64,000 bases of DNA from Actinomadura rifamycini DSM 43936 (GTDB lineage: Bacteria > Actinomycetota > Actinomycetes > Streptosporangiales > Streptosporangiaceae): positions 104,412 through 168,411 of the forward strand of contig NZ_AULB01000020.1 in the NCBI RefSeq assembly GCF_000425065.1. The letters are read 5' to 3'. Shown piece after piece: positions 1 through 8,846 of the stretch. A program made the translations under genes and the position numbers. Position 1 is the first letter of the stretch. Every line of letters starts with the position of its first letter. Under the pieces are notes generated by a model that was not told the origin of the DNA, did no database searches, and worked only from the letters and a program-made list of their open reading frames with translations.

Positions 1-233
1 AGGTCCAGCTCGTCCAGCACGTCCCGCCAGACCAGGAACTTGCCGCGCAGCGTGGCGTGCAGGCTCAGGGCCAGGCATCCCGCCAGCAGGGTGCCGGAGA
101 CCAGCGCGGGCAGTGCGGCGGCCAGATCGGCGGTGACCGCCATCACCAGCCCGGTCGCCCAGAACCCCAGCACGACCAGGCCCATGAAGCCGAACCCGTA
201 GGGCGAATCCATCCCGTACCGCGCGCCAGGCAT
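1..233 (-). CDS. membrane-anchored class I SAM methyltransferase, N-terminal part
   Basis: The gene runs leftward off the window edge, so only about 77 residues are visible. They start MPGARYGMDSPYGFGF, pass through two hydrophobic stretches, and end with a GKFLVWRDVLDELDL segment. This layout (RYG.DSPY, two membrane helices, then GKF.VW..LLDEL just before the SAM-binding glycine loop) is what I recall for a family of actinobacterial membrane-bound class I methyltransferases. The SAM motif itself lies outside the window, so the enzymatic call is inference from the amino end only. A second in-frame ATG at 212 is an alternative start. It is separated from the next operon by a strong hairpin, so it is probably transcribed independently. 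Confidence 0.55.
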   Translation of the reverse strand, partial: MPGARYGMDSPYGFGFMGLVVLGFWATGLVMAVTADLAAALPALVSGTLLAGCLALSLHATLRGKFLVWRDVLDELD

Positions 234-322
234 CCCGCCACTCTGCCACGAATCAGCCGCTCGGGGGACGGCTGCGACGCACTGGTCCACCGCCGTGTGC
301 GGCCGCGGGCTCGGCGAAGCCG

Positions 323-358
323 TCCGCGCCCCGGCGGGGCCGGCCGTCGGGGCGCGGA
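323..358 (-). terminator. hairpin terminator after the peptide ABC operon
   Basis: An 11-bp perfect stem (TCCGCGCCCCG at 323-333 with CGGGGCGCGGA at 348-358) closes a 14-nt loop just downstream of the last gene of the leftward operon. There is no clear U tract, which is common for actinobacterial terminators. Confidence 0.5.
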
Positions 359-405
359 TAGCGTACGGGGGCGCATCGCGGTCGGCGCATGCGCTTCGCG
401 CGGCT

Positions 406-1329
406 CTACCAGAGTTCGGGGTCGTGCTTGGTGCGGACCGAGGGGTTGAAGGCGTCCCGGAGCGCGTCGCCGAGCAGGTTGAACGCGACCACGATCGCCA
501 TGATCGCCAGGCCCGGGGCCACCGTCGCCCACCAGGCGAGCTGGAGGGTGTTGCGGGAGTCGGCCAGCATGCTGCCGAGCGAGAACTGCGGCGGCTGCAC
601 GCCGAGGGACAGCAGGCTGAGCGCGCTCTCCACCAGGATCAGGACGCCGGCGCTCGTCGACCACAGGATGATCACCGGCCCGAGGACGCTCGGCGCGATG
701 TGCCGCAGCAGGATCGCCGGGGTGCGGGTGCCGATGGTCCTGGCGGCGGTGACGAACTCCATCCGCTTGACGCGCGCCACGGAGTCGGCGATCGTCCGCG
801 CGTAGTTCACCCAGCCCCAGAGCGCGAGGACGATCATCATCTTGGTGATGCCCGGGCCGACGACCGCGGCCAGAGCGACGCCGACCGCGACGAACGGGAT
901 GGCGAACTGGATGTCGGCGAGCCGCATCAGGACCATGCCGACCGTGTTCTCGTAGTAGCCGGCGATGAGACCGAGCAGCAACCCGAAAAGGGCGGAGGCC
1001 GTGGCGGTGACGACGCCGATGAGCAGGCTGAGCCGCAGTCCGTACATCAGCCTGCTGAGGACGTCCCGGCCCAGCGGGTCCGTGCCGAACGGGTGCGACC
1101 AGGAGGGGGCGCGGCTCGCCTCCTGCAGATGCTGCGCGGTCGGGTCGGCGGGGGCCAGCAGCGGTGCGAGCAGCGCCACGAGGACGAGCAGCCCGAGCAG
1201 GACGATCGCGAAGCGTCCGGTGGCGTCCCCCCAGACGCGGCGGGCGGTCTCGGCCGCGCGGGAGCCGCCGCTCACGGTCTCCGAGGGCCGCGCGCCGGTC
1301 TGCTTCCGTAGGGTCGTGTTCACGCTCAT
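406..1329 (-). CDS. peptide/nickel-type ABC transporter permease (DppC-like)
   Basis: A 307-residue inner-membrane permease of the binding-protein-dependent family. After a short cytoplasmic head it has a first helix (FAIVLLGLLVLVALLAPLLA), then the DppC/OppC amino-terminal signature HPFGTDPLGRDVLSRL. About five more helices follow, with the EAA-loop region around ARTIGTRTPAILLRHIAPS that docks with the ATPase. It ends near the operon hairpin. The ATG overlaps the stop of the DppB-like gene, so the two permeases are translationally coupled and should form the heterodimeric channel. The substrate is not evident. The family moves di- or oligopeptides, nickel and other small ligands, and the neighbouring catabolic genes suggest a small organic nutrient. 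Confidence 0.9.
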   Translation of the reverse strand: MSVNTTLRKQTGARPSETVSGGSRAAETARRVWGDATGRFAIVLLGLLVLVALLAPLLAPADPTAQHLQEASRAPSWSHPFGTDPLGRDVLSRLMYGLRLSLLIGVVTATASALFGLLLGLIAGYYENTVGMVLMRLADIQFAIPFVAVGVALAAVVGPGITKMMIVLALWGWVNYARTIADSVARVKRMEFVTAARTIGTRTPAILLRHIAPSVLGPVIILWSTSAGVLILVESALSLLSLGVQPPQFSLGSMLADSRNTLQLAWWATVAPGLAIMAIVVAFNLLGDALRDAFNPSVRTKHDPELW

Positions 1330-2252
1330 GTCGCCGCCTTCGCGCGCAGCCGGGGGTCCACCAGCCGGACGATCACGTCCACGCCGATGTTGACCAGGGT
1401 GATCAGCATCGCCATGCAGAACACGCTGGCCTGGACCAGCGGGAAGTCCTGATTGGTCACGCCGCGGATCAGCAGCGCGCCGAGCCCCTCGTAGCCGAGG
1501 ATCGGCTCCAGGACGAGCAGCGCGCTGAACAGGAACGAGAACTCGATGCCGAGCCACGCCAGCATGGGCGGCAGCGCCCCGGGGAGCGCGTGCCCGAGCA
1601 GGATCCGCCAGGGGGCGACGCCCTTGGAGCGCGCCGTCAGCACGTAGCCCTCGCCGAACGAGTCGAGCAGCTGGCCGCGCGCCATCCGGGCGCTGGTCGA
1701 CATCGCCGTGATGGTCAGGACGGTCACCGGGACGACGAGGCTCGCGTAGCCGGTGCTGCCGGTCGCCGGCAGCCAGCCGAGTTCGACGGCGAACAGCAGG
1801 ACGAGCAGCAGGGCGAGCCAGAAGTACGGGACGCTGCCCGTGACGAACGTGACCGCCATGACCAGCCGTCCGCTGGGCCGGCTCGGGCGCAGCGCCGCCA
1901 GCACGCCGATGCCGAACGACAGCAGGACGGCGAGCACGATCGAGGGCACCACGATCCACAGGCTCGGGCCGATGCGCTCGAACACCATCTGCGCGGCGGG
2001 CTGCCCGAACGCGAACGAGTCCCCGAAGTCGAGGGTGAACGCTCCGCGCAGCGCGTCGAAGTACTGGACGATCGCCGGCGCGTCCAGTCCGAGGCGTTCG
2101 CGGGTCGCGGCGACCACCTCGTCGGACGCCTCGGGCGGCGACAGCAGCGCGGCCGGGTCGCCCGCGAGTCTGGACAGGGCGAACAGGAACGTCGACACCC
2201 CGCAGGCGACCATGATCACCAGGAGCAGCCGACGGACGATGTAACCGATCAC
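1326..2252 (-). CDS. peptide/nickel-type ABC transporter permease (DppB-like)
   Basis: A 308-residue permease with the DppB amino end (VIGYIVRRLLLVIMVACGVS) and about six hydrophobic segments. It also has the family signature around LTARSKGVAPWRILLGHALP, the EAA loop that contacts the ATPase, and the conserved ending DVIVRLVDPRLR. The GTG start at 2252 overlaps the stop of the upstream 88-residue gene (GTGA), which fixes this start. It partners the DppC-like permease immediately downstream. Together with the binding protein at 5680-7230 and two ATPases, the operon encodes a complete importer. Confidence 0.9.
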   Translation of the reverse strand: MIGYIVRRLLLVIMVACGVSTFLFALSRLAGDPAALLSPPEASDEVVAATRERLGLDAPAIVQYFDALRGAFTLDFGDSFAFGQPAAQMVFERIGPSLWIVVPSIVLAVLLSFGIGVLAALRPSRPSGRLVMAVTFVTGSVPYFWLALLLVLLFAVELGWLPATGSTGYASLVVPVTVLTITAMSTSARMARGQLLDSFGEGYVLTARSKGVAPWRILLGHALPGALPPMLAWLGIEFSFLFSALLVLEPILGYEGLGALLIRGVTNQDFPLVQASVFCMAMLITLVNIGVDVIVRLVDPRLRAKAAT

Positions 2253-2515
2253 CGGGCGGCCACCGACTCCATGAGCCGTTCCAGGAAGCGGGCCCGCTCC
2301 GCGGCGAGGCGCTCGCGCAGTTCCGGGCTCGGCCGGTGCAGCTCGATGTCCTCGCGGGTGACGGCGCCGCGCTCGTCCAGGAGCTCCTCCAGGACGGCGA
2401 AGCGGTCGCGCAGCACCCACACCTCGGAGGCGACCTCCATCAGCGCGTTGAACACCCCGTCGAGGGGGACGGAGCCGTCCAGGTAGACCGGACGGTCGGC
2501 GGCGAATCCGGGCAT
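2249..2515 (-). CDS. small helical protein, copy 1 of a paralogous pair
   Basis: An 88-residue protein that I do not recognise. It is predicted to be mostly helical and charged, with a central core ASEVWVLRDR, then VLEELLDERG, and a tail RPSPELRERLAAERARF. A second protein in the same operon (7433-7729) shares this core almost exactly (ASEVWILRDR, VLEHLLRERG, RPSGDLLERLGRERGDF), so the two are paralogs. Each lies in an operon that also holds one copy of a paralogous methyltransferase. That suggests it is a subunit or partner of those enzymes, but this is inference. This copy sits between the ATPase and permease genes, and its stop overlaps the permease start. Confidence 0.75.
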   Translation of the reverse strand: MPGFAADRPVYLDGSVPLDGVFNALMEVASEVWVLRDRFAVLEELLDERGAVTREDIELHRPSPELRERLAAERARFLERLMESVAAR

Positions 2516-2518
2516 GGG

Positions 2519-3547
2519 TCACCCGTCTTTCTGTGCGAGGGCCGGGGCCACCAGCGGTGGCGCCGCCGGCGCGTGGACATGGACGTCGGCGCCGCCGACG
2601 CCGAGTTCTCCGGGGAAGTGGCAGGCCGCCGTGCGGCCCGGCGCGATCTCCGCCGGCGGTGGCGCCTCGGCGGCGCAGCGCTCCCGCGCGATCGGGCACC
2701 GGGTGCGGAACACGCAGCCGGACGGGCGGTCGACCGGCGACGGGATGTCGCCCGCCGGGACGATCCGGTGCTCGGCGTCGCGGCGCATCGAGACCAGGGA
2801 CGCCGTGTACGGGTGGGCGGGGTCGGCGAACACCCGCGCGGTGTCGCCGACCTCCATGAGCCGCCCCAGGTACATGACGGCGACGCGGTGGCTGAAGTGC
2901 CGGACGAGGCCGAGGTCGTGCGTGATGAACAGGTACGACAGCCCGAGGTCGCGCTGCAGGTCCTGGAGCAGGTTCACCACCTGCGCCTGGACGGAGACGT
3001 CGAGGGAGGCGGTCGGCTCGTCCGCGACGATGAGGGACGGGTCGAGCATCAGCGCGCGCGCGATGCCGACCCGCTGGCGCTGCCCGCCGGACAGCTCGTG
3101 CGGGTACCGGCCGGCGAACGCCGGGTCGAGCCCGACCCGTTCCATCATCGCGGTCGCGGCCGCCCGGCGGGACGCCTTGTCACCGACCTTGTGCGAGCGC
3201 AGCGGTTCGGCGAGGACGTCGCCGATCCGCTGGTAGGGGTTGAGCGAGGTCGACGAGCTCTGGAACACCATCGCCATCCGGCGCCGGACCCGGCGGCGCA
3301 GCTCGGCGCCGCGCGCCCGGGTGACGTCGGCGCCTTCGAACTCGACCGTCCCGGCGGTGGGACGTTCCAGGCGGATCAGCATCCGCGCGAACGTGGACTT
3401 GCCGCTGCCGGACTCGCCGACGAGGCCGAGCGTCTCGCCGCGCCCCACCGACAGGGACACGCCGTCCACGGCGCGGAGGGTCCGGCCGCCCGGCACGCGG
3501 TAGTCCTTCACCAGCCCGGTGACCCGGGCCACGGTTTCGTCGGTCAC
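2519..3547 (-). CDS. peptide-type ABC transporter ATP-binding protein (DppF-like)
   Basis: A 342-residue ATPase that energises the importer. Walker A is GESGSGKST, the Q-loop is MVFQSSSTSLNP, and the ABC signature is LSGGQRQR. Walker B is LIVADEPTASLD with the switch His in FITHD. The carboxy end carries the oligopeptide/dipeptide-type extension (HPYTASL, then GCVFRTRCPIARERC), whose cysteines often bind an Fe-S cluster in the family. The GTG start at 3547 overlaps the stop of the partner ATPase (GTGA). It pairs with the DppD-like subunit just upstream in the operon. Confidence 0.92.
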   Translation of the reverse strand: MTDETVARVTGLVKDYRVPGGRTLRAVDGVSLSVGRGETLGLVGESGSGKSTFARMLIRLERPTAGTVEFEGADVTRARGAELRRRVRRRMAMVFQSSSTSLNPYQRIGDVLAEPLRSHKVGDKASRRAAATAMMERVGLDPAFAGRYPHELSGGQRQRVGIARALMLDPSLIVADEPTASLDVSVQAQVVNLLQDLQRDLGLSYLFITHDLGLVRHFSHRVAVMYLGRLMEVGDTARVFADPAHPYTASLVSMRRDAEHRIVPAGDIPSPVDRPSGCVFRTRCPIARERCAAEAPPPAEIAPGRTAACHFPGELGVGGADVHVHAPAAPPLVAPALAQKDG

Positions 3548-4590
3548 GGGCGGCCTCCTGCCGGGTCGGATTCGTAGCCCTCCGCGCGGATGCACGCCAC
3601 CATGCGTCCCGGCCGGACCTCCCTGGGTTCCGGACGGACGGTCGTGCACGCGTCGTGGACGCCGGGGCAGCGGTCGGCGAACGCGCAGCCGGGCGGCTCG
3701 TCCGACGGGGCCGGCGGACGTCCCGCGATGGCCTGCAGGCGGCCGTCCCCGGCGAGGCCGGGCGCCGCGCGCAGAAGGGAGTAGGTGTAGGGGTGGCGGG
3801 GCTCGGCGAGGACCTGCGCGGTCGGTCCCTCTTCCACGACCTGGCCCGCGTACATCACGACGATCCGCCCGGCGATGTCGGCGATCACCTCGAGGTCGTG
3901 GGTGGCGATCACGACGGAGATGCCGAACTCGCGGTTGAGGTCGCGCAGCAGTTCGAGGACCTGGGCCTGCGTGGTGACGTCCAGCGCGGTGGTCGGCTCG
4001 TCGCAGAACAGGACGTCGGGCCGGGCCACGAGCGCCATCGCGATGACGATGCGCTGCGCCTGCCCGCCGGAGATCTCGTGGGGGTGGCTGCGCATCCGTG
4101 CCGCGGGCTCGGGGATGCCGACGCGTTCGAGGGTCCGCTCGGCGAGCTCGCGGGCGTCGGCCGCCGACAGGCCGGGGTCCGCGGTCCGCGCCGACTCGAC
4201 GAGCTGCGCACCGATCCGCTTCATGGGGTGCAGCGCCCGCCACGGGTCCTGGAAGATGATCCGGGCCCGGCGCGCCCGCAGCCGGCGCAGCTCGCGCCGG
4301 GGCATGGCCAGGACGTCCGCGCCGGCGCACTCGATCGAGCCGGTCACCCGTGCCCCGGGCGGCAGCAGCCGCAGCGCCGCCAGGATCGAGGTGGACTTGC
4401 CCGAGCCGGACTCGCCCGCGACGGCGACGATCTCGCCGCGCCCGACCGTGAACGTCACGCCGCGCAGGATGCGCAGGTCGCCGCGGGCGCCCGGGAGCGA
4501 CACCGAGACGTCCCGCATGCCGAGGGCCGGGGTCGCGGCGGTCCCGGCGGCCGCCGGGACCGCGTCGCGGGACCGCAGCCTGCCGATCAT
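3544..4590 (-). CDS. peptide-type ABC transporter ATP-binding protein (DppD-like)
   Basis: A 348-residue ATPase with Walker A (GESGSGKST), Q-loop (IIFQDPWRALHPM) and a signature variant ISGGQAQR. Walker B is VLFCDEPTTALD, the switch His is in IATHD, and the oligopeptide-transporter carboxy region is HPYTYSLL...GCAFADRCPG. The ATG at 4590 overlaps the stop of the methyltransferase in front (ATGA), so translation is coupled. With the DppF-like subunit it should form the ATPase heterodimer of the importer. The placement of a methyltransferase between binding protein and ATPases is unusual for this transporter class. Confidence 0.92.
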   Translation of the reverse strand: MIGRLRSRDAVPAAAGTAATPALGMRDVSVSLPGARGDLRILRGVTFTVGRGEIVAVAGESGSGKSTSILAALRLLPPGARVTGSIECAGADVLAMPRRELRRLRARRARIIFQDPWRALHPMKRIGAQLVESARTADPGLSAADARELAERTLERVGIPEPAARMRSHPHEISGGQAQRIVIAMALVARPDVLFCDEPTTALDVTTQAQVLELLRDLNREFGISVVIATHDLEVIADIAGRIVVMYAGQVVEEGPTAQVLAEPRHPYTYSLLRAAPGLAGDGRLQAIAGRPPAPSDEPPGCAFADRCPGVHDACTTVRPEPREVRPGRMVACIRAEGYESDPAGGRP

Positions 4591-5678
4591 GAGCCGTCCT
4601 CCGTGCCGGGTTTGCGGGCGGTGGTCACCCACGGGTAGGAGCCGGGGCCGAGGGCCGCCTGCCGGACGTCGCCGAACCCGGCCGCCTCGGCGACGGACAC
4701 CAGGTCGGCCTGCGCGGCCGGGCGCCACCACGGCTCGTGCCCGTGCTCGGCGTCCCAGTCGTCCAGCCATGCCTGGTAGGCGCCGCGGCGGCGGTAGGGG
4801 GCGACGTCGGAGAACACCAGGTCGCCGCCGGGCCGCAGCAGGCGGTACGCCTCCGCGAACACCGCGGCGACGGCGTGCGGCGGCATCTCGTGCAGCAGGA
4901 TGAAGGACGTCACCAGGTCGTGGCCGTCCGCGGGGAGGCCGGTGTCCTCGGCCGGAGCGCGCAGCAGGTGCCAGCTCAGGCCGCGGTCGGCGGCCCGCCG
5001 CTGCGCGTAGCGGAGGGAGGCGGCCGACAGGTCCACGCCGGTGATCCGCGCGTCCGGGTACCGCTCGGCGAGCTTGAGCGTGTACTGGCCCGTCCCGCAC
5101 CCCAGGTCGCAGATCGCCCGGTAGCGGTCCCGCGGCGCCGCGTCGGCGACCGCGGCGCGCTGCGCGAAGATGTCTCCGTACACGGGTACGAGCAGGTGGC
5201 GGTAGACGAGTTCGTGGTGGACGAAGCCCATGTGCTCGTGGCCGTCCCAGCCGCCGCGGGTCCCGTGGAACTCGTACTTCCAGTAGCGCGGGACGGCCGC
5301 GTCGCCGCGGTCGGCGATCGCGCCCGGGTCGGGCGCGGCGGCGAGGTCTTCGAGGACGTCGCGGCGCGCGTCGAACGCGTCCTCCGCGCGCGGGGTGAGC
5401 ATCCGCCTGCTCCAGCGGAGCGCGGCGCCGATGACGGCCTGCTCGGGCATGCCGTCCAGTTCCGCCGCCACCGCCGCGCGCAGCCGGGTGATGTCGGCCC
5501 CGCCGTCCTGCTCCCAGCGGGCGGCTTCGGGCGACGCCTCGATCCGGTCGCGGACGCGGGCGCGCAGCGGCGCCAGCGACGCGCGGGCCGCCGCGAGGAA
5601 CTCCAGTTCCGCCCGGCCGCGCTGGGCCAGGACGACCGACGGGTTCATGCCGTCGGGCACGTGTTCTGCGGTCGGCAC
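4587..5678 (-). CDS. class I SAM-dependent methyltransferase, copy 1
   Basis: A 363-residue protein. The first ~180 residues are a helical region with the motif GGWDGHEHMGFVHHELVYRH. A Rossmann methyltransferase domain follows, with glycine motif I ICDLGCGTGQ, acidic GVDLS, and post-motif segments LVTSFILLHEMPPH and LLRPGGDLVFSDV. The GTG start at 5678 lies five bases after GGGAGG. It begins one base after the stop of the binding-protein gene and its stop overlaps the DppD-like start. The second methyltransferase at 7729-8781 has the same two-part build and motifs, so they are paralogs. The acceptor is unknown; candidates are the imported compound or a product of the monooxygenase. Confidence 0.85.
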   Translation of the reverse strand: MPTAEHVPDGMNPSVVLAQRGRAELEFLAAARASLAPLRARVRDRIEASPEAARWEQDGGADITRLRAAVAAELDGMPEQAVIGAALRWSRRMLTPRAEDAFDARRDVLEDLAAAPDPGAIADRGDAAVPRYWKYEFHGTRGGWDGHEHMGFVHHELVYRHLLVPVYGDIFAQRAAVADAAPRDRYRAICDLGCGTGQYTLKLAERYPDARITGVDLSAASLRYAQRRAADRGLSWHLLRAPAEDTGLPADGHDLVTSFILLHEMPPHAVAAVFAEAYRLLRPGGDLVFSDVAPYRRRGAYQAWLDDWDAEHGHEPWWRPAAQADLVSVAEAAGFGDVRQAALGPGSYPWVTTARKPGTEDGS

Positions 5679-5679
5679 C

Positions 5680-7230
5680 TCAGCCTCCCTGCTTGGTGAC
5701 GCCGTCGAGCAGCAGCATCAGGCCGTTGCTGTTGTCGAAACCGGAGACGCCTGCGCGGTGCCCGCCGACCGTCGGCGCCCCGTAGGTGTAGAGCACGTAG
5801 GACCGTTCCAGCAGGTGCTGTCCGCACGCGATCAGCTTCTGCTCGCGCTTCGCCTGATCGAGCTCGGTGCTCTGCGCGTCCATCAGCTCGTGCCAGGTGG
5901 AGTCCTCCACGAACGGCTTCTTGGACGACGAGACGTGCGCGTAGGGGCGGTCCGCGTCGAAGATGCCGGTGTAGGACGCGCCCCGGTAGAAGATGTCGGC
6001 GTCGGAGCCGCTGCGGAACGTCTTCACCCAGATCGGCACCTCGACAGCGTTGATCTTGGGGCGGAACCCGGCCTGCTCGAGCTGGGCGCCGATCGCCTCG
6101 TACAGCTTCTTGTAGAGGGACATGCCGAAGATCTCGACCTCGGCGCCCTCCGCGCCGGCGGACTTCAGCAGGCTCTTGGCCTCGGCGAGGTCGTACGCCG
6201 GGCGGGTGACGTCGGGGGAGTGGCCGAACACCCCCTTCACCGGCAGCTGCCCGTCCTCGAGGATCCCCGAGCCGTAGGTGATCGTGTCGATCAGCGCCTG
6301 CGCGTCGACCGCCTTGATCGCCGCCTGCCGGACGCGGATGTCGTCGAAGGGAGCCTTGGTGGTGTTGAGCTGGAACATGTTCTGGTTGCCGCTGAAGTCG
6401 GTGCTGACCGTCAGGTCGTCCCGGTTCGCGAGCGTTTTGATCGATTCGGCGCCGAGGTTCTGCGCGGCGTCGATCTGCCCGGCCTGCAGCGCCGACGCCA
6501 TCGCGCCGGGGTCGCTGAAGTAGCGCAGGGTGACTTGGGACGACTTCGGCCGGTCGCCCCAGAAGCCGTCGAACGCGGTGAACTCGATGCCGCTGTCGAC
6601 GGCGAAGTTGGTGATCCGGAACGGTCCGGAGCCGATGGGCGCCTTGGCGAACCCGTCCGGGCCCTTCTGGGTCCACTCCTTCTGCGGGACGATGAAGATC
6701 TGGCCGACGCGGTTCAGGAGCAGCGGGTCGGGCTTCTTGGTCTCGATCTCCACCGTGGTCGCGTCCACCTTGCGGACGTCCTTGATCGTGGAGATCACGG
6801 TGGCGAGCGGGTACTGCTCGCGGAGGACCTCGGTGAGGCTGAACACCACGTCGTCGGCGGTCACCGGCGCGCCGTTGTGGAACACGGCTCCCGAGCGGAG
6901 CCTGAACCGCCACACGGTGTCGCTGCTGCGGCTCCACTCGCTGGCGAGCCGCGGCGTCGCCTCGGTGTCGCCGCGCAGTTGCCGGACCAGCGCGTCGAAC
7001 GCGTTGAACTGGAACGTCGTGTACTGCTCCTGCATCGGGTTCAGCGTGTCGTCGACGACGACCGTGCCGATCGTCAGGCCCTTGCGTCCGCTCCCCGAGG
7101 CGGAGCCGGGGCCGCCGCAGGCGCCGAGCAGACTGGCGCCCGCCACCGCACCGCCCAGGGCGATGCCCGCTCGCAGAAAGCTCCGGCGGTCGAGCGCGGG
7201 TCCGTTCTTGAACACAGAACTCTGGCCCAC
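5680..7230 (-). CDS. peptide-type ABC transporter substrate-binding lipoprotein
   Basis: A 516-residue extracytoplasmic binding protein of family 5 (DppA/OppA/NikA type). The amino end has a twin-arginine-like DRRSFLRAG, a hydrophobic stretch and a lipobox LLGAC, so it is likely a Tat- or Sec-exported lipoprotein. The mature part shows family blocks such as LASEWSRSSDTVWRFRLRSG, VFHNGAPVTADDVVFSL and APIGSGPFRI. The GTG start at 7230 follows AAAGGAG at good spacing. It captures the ligand for the two permeases and two ATPases encoded downstream. About 200 bases separate it from the preceding small gene. Confidence 0.9.
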   Translation of the reverse strand: MGQSSVFKNGPALDRRSFLRAGIALGGAVAGASLLGACGGPGSASGSGRKGLTIGTVVVDDTLNPMQEQYTTFQFNAFDALVRQLRGDTEATPRLASEWSRSSDTVWRFRLRSGAVFHNGAPVTADDVVFSLTEVLREQYPLATVISTIKDVRKVDATTVEIETKKPDPLLLNRVGQIFIVPQKEWTQKGPDGFAKAPIGSGPFRITNFAVDSGIEFTAFDGFWGDRPKSSQVTLRYFSDPGAMASALQAGQIDAAQNLGAESIKTLANRDDLTVSTDFSGNQNMFQLNTTKAPFDDIRVRQAAIKAVDAQALIDTITYGSGILEDGQLPVKGVFGHSPDVTRPAYDLAEAKSLLKSAGAEGAEVEIFGMSLYKKLYEAIGAQLEQAGFRPKINAVEVPIWVKTFRSGSDADIFYRGASYTGIFDADRPYAHVSSSKKPFVEDSTWHELMDAQSTELDQAKREQKLIACGQHLLERSYVLYTYGAPTVGGHRAGVSGFDNSNGLMLLLDGVTKQGG

Positions 7231-7432
7231 TGGCCTGCTCCTTTGGGTCGTTCGTTCGCCCTCCGCGTGACGGCGCGGCGGGCGTGAGGGTGGGTGGTGA
7301 TGCGGGGGGCGGCCCCCGGGCGGTGTCCGGCGGCCGGCTCGGCGGCCGTGCGGCTTCGCCCGGGAGCCGCCGGGAGCGGTGCGGAGGCGGTCGGGGGACG
7401 CCGGTCGGGAAGGTCGGTCGGGGCGGTTCGGG

Positions 7433-7729
7433 TCAGGCGGCGGGACCGGTGCGGGCGGTGGCCGCGGCCACCCGCGCGTCGGGGTCGAGGACGGCGCCGA
7501 ACACGCGCCCGACGAAGTCGCCGCGCTCGCGCCCCAGCCGTTCGAGCAGGTCGCCGGACGGCCGCAGCGCGTCCACCGCCTCCTCGTCGAGGCAGCCGCG
7601 CTCGCGGAGCAGGTGCTCCAGCACGAGGGTGCGGTCGCGCAGGATCCACACCTCCGACGCCAGTTCGGTGAGCATCCGGGTGATCTCGTCGAGCCGCTCG
7701 GACCCGAGGTACGCGTTGTCGCCGCTCAT
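7433..7729 (-). CDS. small helical protein, copy 2 of a paralogous pair
   Basis: A 98-residue protein of unknown function with core blocks ASEVWILRDR, VLEHLLRERG and RPSGDLLERLGRERGDF, matching the 88-residue protein at 2249-2515. Its ATG overlaps the stop of the second methyltransferase by one base (TGATG), so the pair is co-translated. This tight coupling is the best evidence that the small protein works with the methyltransferase. It has about ten extra, Ala-rich residues at its carboxy end compared with copy 1. No signal peptide, membrane segment or metal motif is visible. Confidence 0.75.
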   Translation of the reverse strand: MSGDNAYLGSERLDEITRMLTELASEVWILRDRTLVLEHLLRERGCLDEEAVDALRPSGDLLERLGRERGDFVGRVFGAVLDPDARVAAATARTGPAA

Positions 7730-8781
7730 CACCGCTCCTTCCGGGCCCGCACGACCCAGGGATAGTCGCCCGCGCCGAGGCCGTACGCCTCGACGTCGCC
7801 GAAGCCGGCCTGCTTGACCAGGGCCGGCAGATCGAGTTGCAGGTAGGACCGCATGAAGGGTTCGCCCCGGTGCTCGGTCTCCCAGTCCAGGACGACGGAG
7901 CGGAAGGCGTCGTTGCGCTCGACCGGCGCGATGTCGCCGATGACGAGGTCCCCGCCGGGCTCCAGCACCCGGAACATCTCCGCGAGGATCGCCTCGGTGG
8001 CCTTCGGCGGCGTCTCGTGGAAGAGCGTGAAGATCGCGACGAGGTCGACCGAGGCGTCCGGCAGGCCGGTGTCCTCGGCCGCCGCCTGGATCAGCTCCCA
8101 GGCGTTCCCCTCGTGCACGCAGCGCGCCCGCGCGTACTCCAGCTGCGTCCTCGACAACTCGACGCCGGTGTACCGCGCGTCCGGGAACTCCCTGGACAGG
8201 ACGGACGCGAACCGCCCGTTGCCGCAGCCCGCCTCGAGAACGCGGCGGTAGTCGCGGCGGGGGGCCTCCAGGGCGACCTGCGTGCGCTGGTCCATCAGGT
8301 TCTCGCCCGCCCGGACGGCGCCGACGCCGCCCGGCATCAGGACGTACCGGTAGCCGAGGTCGTGGATGACCACGCCCATGAGGTCGTGGCCGTCCCAGCC
8401 GCCCGTCGTCAGGTGGAAGCCCTCGCGGTAGTAGGCGGGCGGGACGAGCGACGGGTCCAGGGTCAGCGACCCGGGGGCGTCGGCGGGGACGTCCAGCCAT
8501 TCCTCGATGCCGGCCCGGGAGTGTTCGGCCGCCGGGATCGCCCGCACGTAGATCTCCTCGGCCACGTAGCGGGTCAGCAGCCGGTCGAGCAGCCAGGGGC
8601 CGTGGTCGCCCAGCGTCTCGGCCACCGAGCGGCGGCGTCCGGGCAGGTCGGCCGGCGGGTCGTCGACCAGCTCGGCGTAGCGGCGCCCCGCCGCCGGCTG
8701 GAGGACCCCTCCGGTGTGGTGCTGCAGGGAACCCAGGAACTCCAGCCCGGCGCGGTCGCGCTGCGCCACGGGTACGTCCAT
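7729..8781 (-). CDS. class I SAM-dependent methyltransferase, copy 2
   Basis: A 350-residue paralog of the protein at 4587-5678. It shares the distinctive GGWDGHDLMGVVIHDLGYRY segment, and then the SAM domain: motif I VLEAGCGNGR, acidic GVELS, LVAIFTLFHETPPK, and VLEPGGDLVIGDI. The first ~120 residues are helical and more diverged. The ATG at 8781 is preceded by GGAGACGG. It follows the monooxygenase gene by 65 bases and is coupled to the small partner gene. Two related methyltransferases in one catabolic/transport operon suggest either two methylation steps or a heteromeric enzyme; the sequence does not decide. Confidence 0.85.
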   Translation of the reverse strand: MDVPVAQRDRAGLEFLGSLQHHTGGVLQPAAGRRYAELVDDPPADLPGRRRSVAETLGDHGPWLLDRLLTRYVAEEIYVRAIPAAEHSRAGIEEWLDVPADAPGSLTLDPSLVPPAYYREGFHLTTGGWDGHDLMGVVIHDLGYRYVLMPGGVGAVRAGENLMDQRTQVALEAPRRDYRRVLEAGCGNGRFASVLSREFPDARYTGVELSRTQLEYARARCVHEGNAWELIQAAAEDTGLPDASVDLVAIFTLFHETPPKATEAILAEMFRVLEPGGDLVIGDIAPVERNDAFRSVVLDWETEHRGEPFMRSYLQLDLPALVKQAGFGDVEAYGLGAGDYPWVVRARKER

Positions 8782-8846
8782 GTCCGTCTCCTCTCCGATC
8801 GTCGTTGTGCCGTGCGGGGCGCGCACGGCGGTCCGGTGCCGGACGG

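Noticed and set aside
2336..3577. 413-codon plus-strand frame opposite the DppF-like ATPase
   Set aside because: Composition is typical of an antisense shadow and the opposite strand carries all ATPase motifs.
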